DNA of 64,000 nucleotides from Leptospira fainei serovar Hurstbridge str. BUT 6 (lineage in GTDB: Bacteria > Spirochaetota > Leptospiria > Leptospirales > Leptospiraceae), in assembly GCF_000306235.2 (NCBI RefSeq), contig NZ_AKWZ02000010.1, forward strand, positions 62,001 through 126,000. Reading direction: 5' to 3'. Both the position numbers and the translations under genes were made by a program. Below are positions 62,252 through 64,000 of the stretch, one piece after another (the stretch's first letter is position 1; the number at the start of each line of letters is the position of its first letter). Under the pieces are notes generated by a model. That model made no database searches. It was given only the letters and a program-made list of their open reading frames with translations, and was not told the DNA's origin.

Positions 62252-63510
62252 TCCAACGGCCAACGGAACTCGAATATGTGGAAATCCTGTGTAAAAACGC
62301 TCAGAAAGCTTCTCGGGAATTGCGAAAACTGAATTCCTCGAAAAAGAATACCGTTCTTGAAAAGCTAGCGGAAGCGTTGGTCGCGCGCAAATCCGAAATT
62401 ATCGCGGAAAACGAGAAGGATGTTACCTCGGGAAAAGAGAAAGGCTTATCTGCGGCAATGCTGGATCGCTTAACCCTGGATGAAAAACGCATTCATAATT
62501 TAGCAAATGCGGTTCTTGAAATCAGGTCCCTACCCGATCCTGTGGGAGAAGTCGTTCGGGGTTTAACGTTGCCTAACGGCATCAAGCTGGTTACGAAACG
62601 AGTTCCTCTAGGTGTCATAATGGTCATCTATGAATCCCGTCCAAACGTGACGATCGATGTGGGAGCCTTATCCTTTAAGTCCGGTAACGCTTGTATACTG
62701 AGAGGAGGGAGCGAAGCGTTTCATTCCAATAGCATACTTTCGGAAATCTTCCGAGACTGCCTTTTACAAGCCGGGCTTTCTCCTAACGCAGTGACTTTAG
62801 TGGGTAAAACCGAGCGCGAGATCATGATCCCCTTCCTCAAGCAGACTCGGTATATCGATTTGGTGGTTCCTCGGGGAGGCGAAGCACTTATAAGCTTCGT
62901 TTCGGAAAATTCTCTGATACCCGTCGTAAAGCACGATAAGGGTGTGGTGAACATCTATATAGATAAATCCGCGGATCCTAAAAAAGTTTTACCGATCATA
63001 CTGAATTCGAAAGTACAGCGCCCCGGCGTCTGCAACGCGGTAGAAAATTTAGTTTTACATGCCGGATATCCCCACTCTAAAGAACTGTTAAAAGAATTGG
63101 ATGCGAACGGAGTAAGATTACTTTTAGATCCTCCCGCACTTTCCCTTTTCCCCGCCGGAACTCCGGTAAAATCGGAAGAATATTGGGAAGAATTTTTAGA
63201 TCTACGTCTATCCGTAAAAACCGTAAATTCTATCGAAGAAGCGATTTCGTTTATTGAAAATACTTCTTCCGGTCATACCGAAGCGATCGTAACGGAAGAT
63301 TTGGGCGCTTCTAATTTATTTTTGGAATCTCTAGATTCCGCTGCGCTATTCGTGAATATATCCACGCGCTTTCACGACGGCGGAGAATTCGGACTCGGAG
63401 CGGAAGTCGGAATCTCGACCGGAAAACTTCATGTTAGAGGGCCGATGGGTTTAGTGCATCTCACGACCACCACTACGTATGGAGAAGGAGGAGGACAGGT
63501 GAGAGGGTAA
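62248..63510 (+). CDS. proA: Gamma-glutamyl phosphate reductase
   Basis: 420 residues. Reduces glutamyl phosphate to glutamate semialdehyde with NADPH. Motifs: [79 protein letters not shown] and the catalytic Cys in [19 protein letters not shown]-terminal [33 protein letters not shown] is typical. ATGA overlap with proB. Confidence 0.97.
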   Translation: MIQRPTELEYVEILCKNAQKASRELRKLNSSKKNTVLEKLAEALVARKSEIIAENEKDVTSGKEKGLSAAMLDRLTLDEKRIHNLANAVLEIRSLPDPVGEVVRGLTLPNGIKLVTKRVPLGVIMVIYESRPNVTIDVGALSFKSGNACILRGGSEAFHSNSILSEIFRDCLLQAGLSPNAVTLVGKTEREIMIPFLKQTRYIDLVVPRGGEALISFVSENSLIPVVKHDKGVVNIYIDKSADPKKVLPIILNSKVQRPGVCNAVENLVLHAGYPHSKELLKELDANGVRLLLDPPALSLFPAGTPVKSEEYWEEFLDLRLSVKTVNSIEEAISFIENTSSGHTEAIVTEDLGASNLFLESLDSAALFVNISTRFHDGGEFGLGAEVGISTGKLHVRGPMGLVHLTTTTTYGEGGGQVRG

Positions 63511-63529
63511 TTCCCATTCGCTTTGGAAT

Positions 63530-64000
63530 ATGACTTTGCAGCTCTCCGAACCGCATCTCACCGGAATTTTCGGGGGAAGTTTCGATCCCCCTCACCTTGG
63601 ACACTTGGGAATCGCGACTTCCTTCTGGGAAACGATTCCTCAGGCGGAAGAGCTATTGGTGATTCCGAACTGCGTATCTCCTTTAAAAAACGGAAAGCAT
63701 GCATCGAGCGAGAATATATTACAAATGTTAGATGCTCAATTTTCGAAAATCCCGAAAACGAAAATCTTAGATATCGAATTGATGAAAAAAGGAAGCAGCT
63801 ATACGTACGAGACGCTTCTTGATTTGAAAAAATCTTACCCGAATCGTAGCTTCCTACTTCTCGTCGGAGAGGATAATTATTGTGAGTTTCAAAAATGGAG
63901 AAACTGGGAGAATATTTTAGGTCTTATTCGTTATCTCTTGGTATTTCGTAGAGTATCCGAACATATCCCGAAAAACCCTCATCTGAATTCGTTCGAAAAG
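63530..64000 (+). CDS. nadD: Nicotinate-nucleotide adenylyltransferase NadD (3' end outside window)
   Basis: 157 codons are visible from the ATG at 63530. GIFGGSFDPPHLGHLGIATSF is the GxFxPxHxGH nucleotidyltransferase motif, and IPNCVSPLKNGKHAS and LLVGEDNYCEFQKW fit the NadD family. Makes deamido-NAD from nicotinate mononucleotide. It follows proA by 19 bases. The C-terminal ISxTxxR motif lies beyond the window. Confidence 0.93.
   Translation, partial: MTLQLSEPHLTGIFGGSFDPPHLGHLGIATSFWETIPQAEELLVIPNCVSPLKNGKHASSENILQMLDAQFSKIPKTKILDIELMKKGSSYTYETLLDLKKSYPNRSFLLLVGEDNYCEFQKWRNWENILGLIRYLLVFRRVSEHIPKNPHLNSFEK

Overview
The window reads as chromosomal core of a spirochaete of the genus Leptospira. 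Supporting signs are lipoproteins with loose spirochaete-type lipoboxes, a flagellar hook operon with a long acidic FliK-like gene, many TTG starts, single scattered housekeeping genes on both strands, and 7TM-DISM sensors. By eye the base composition is less AT-rich than L. interrogans, so one of the higher-GC species (saprophytic or intermediate groups) is my guess; this is inference. I see no prophage, insertion sequence or CRISPR array.

Layout. 1-3519 (minus): flagellar hook operon fliK-like > flgD > flgE (flgE runs off the left edge). 3719-11194: a DUF1499 lipoprotein gene converges across a strong AT-rich hairpin on a long minus-strand run (zinc ribbon > TPR-like protein > rsmD > membrane alkaline-phosphatase-superfamily protein > carB). 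11300-16800: membrane-anchored protein and small lipoprotein, then htrA > ruvB > TonB-like protein, and tmk. 17014-17449: tRNA-Arg(CCG) followed by two tandem 182-bp units, each of which is highly foldable and ends with a copy of the tRNA 3' end. 17456-18109: ankyrin protein. 18194-21812: a cobalamin-riboswitch operon encoding a BtuB-type TonB receptor and a surface-type beta-propeller lipoprotein that looks like a functional analogue of the Bacteroides BtuG B12-capture protein.

22017-32111: secreted hypothetical protein, CapA-family protein, methyltransferase, an island of small membrane proteins with two tandem paralogues, a lipoprotein with a metzincin-like HExxHxxGxxH motif, an EamA transporter, a HisKA_2 kinase and a PAS-GAF-PP2C phosphatase. 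32263-34516: a 45-codon gene, then lemA and two TPM-domain genes. 34596-45988: assorted enzymes (hydrolase, SufE, MDR and AKR oxidoreductases), an Fe(II)/2OG oxygenase - BASS transporter - HCCA isomerase operon facing a Tat-exported LigB-type dioxygenase, trhO, an AlkD-like repair gene and rmuC. 45994-50660: a membrane adenylate/guanylate cyclase, a lipoprotein, and a MarR - EVE - SRPBCC operon with two matching operator palindromes. 50769-59030: lipase, DUF2059 protein, typA, pirin and a hybrid 7TM-DISM histidine kinase. 59355-64000: the conserved rplU-prp-rpmA-obgE-proB-proA-nadD run, truncated in nadD by the right edge.

The most notable items are the riboswitch-controlled BtuB plus propeller-lipoprotein pair, the tRNA-linked tandem structured repeat, the paired MarR-type operators, a TGTCCGGGACA palindrome shared by two promoters regions, the small gene ahead of lemA, and a Prp protease next to an L27 that lacks the extension Prp is known to remove.
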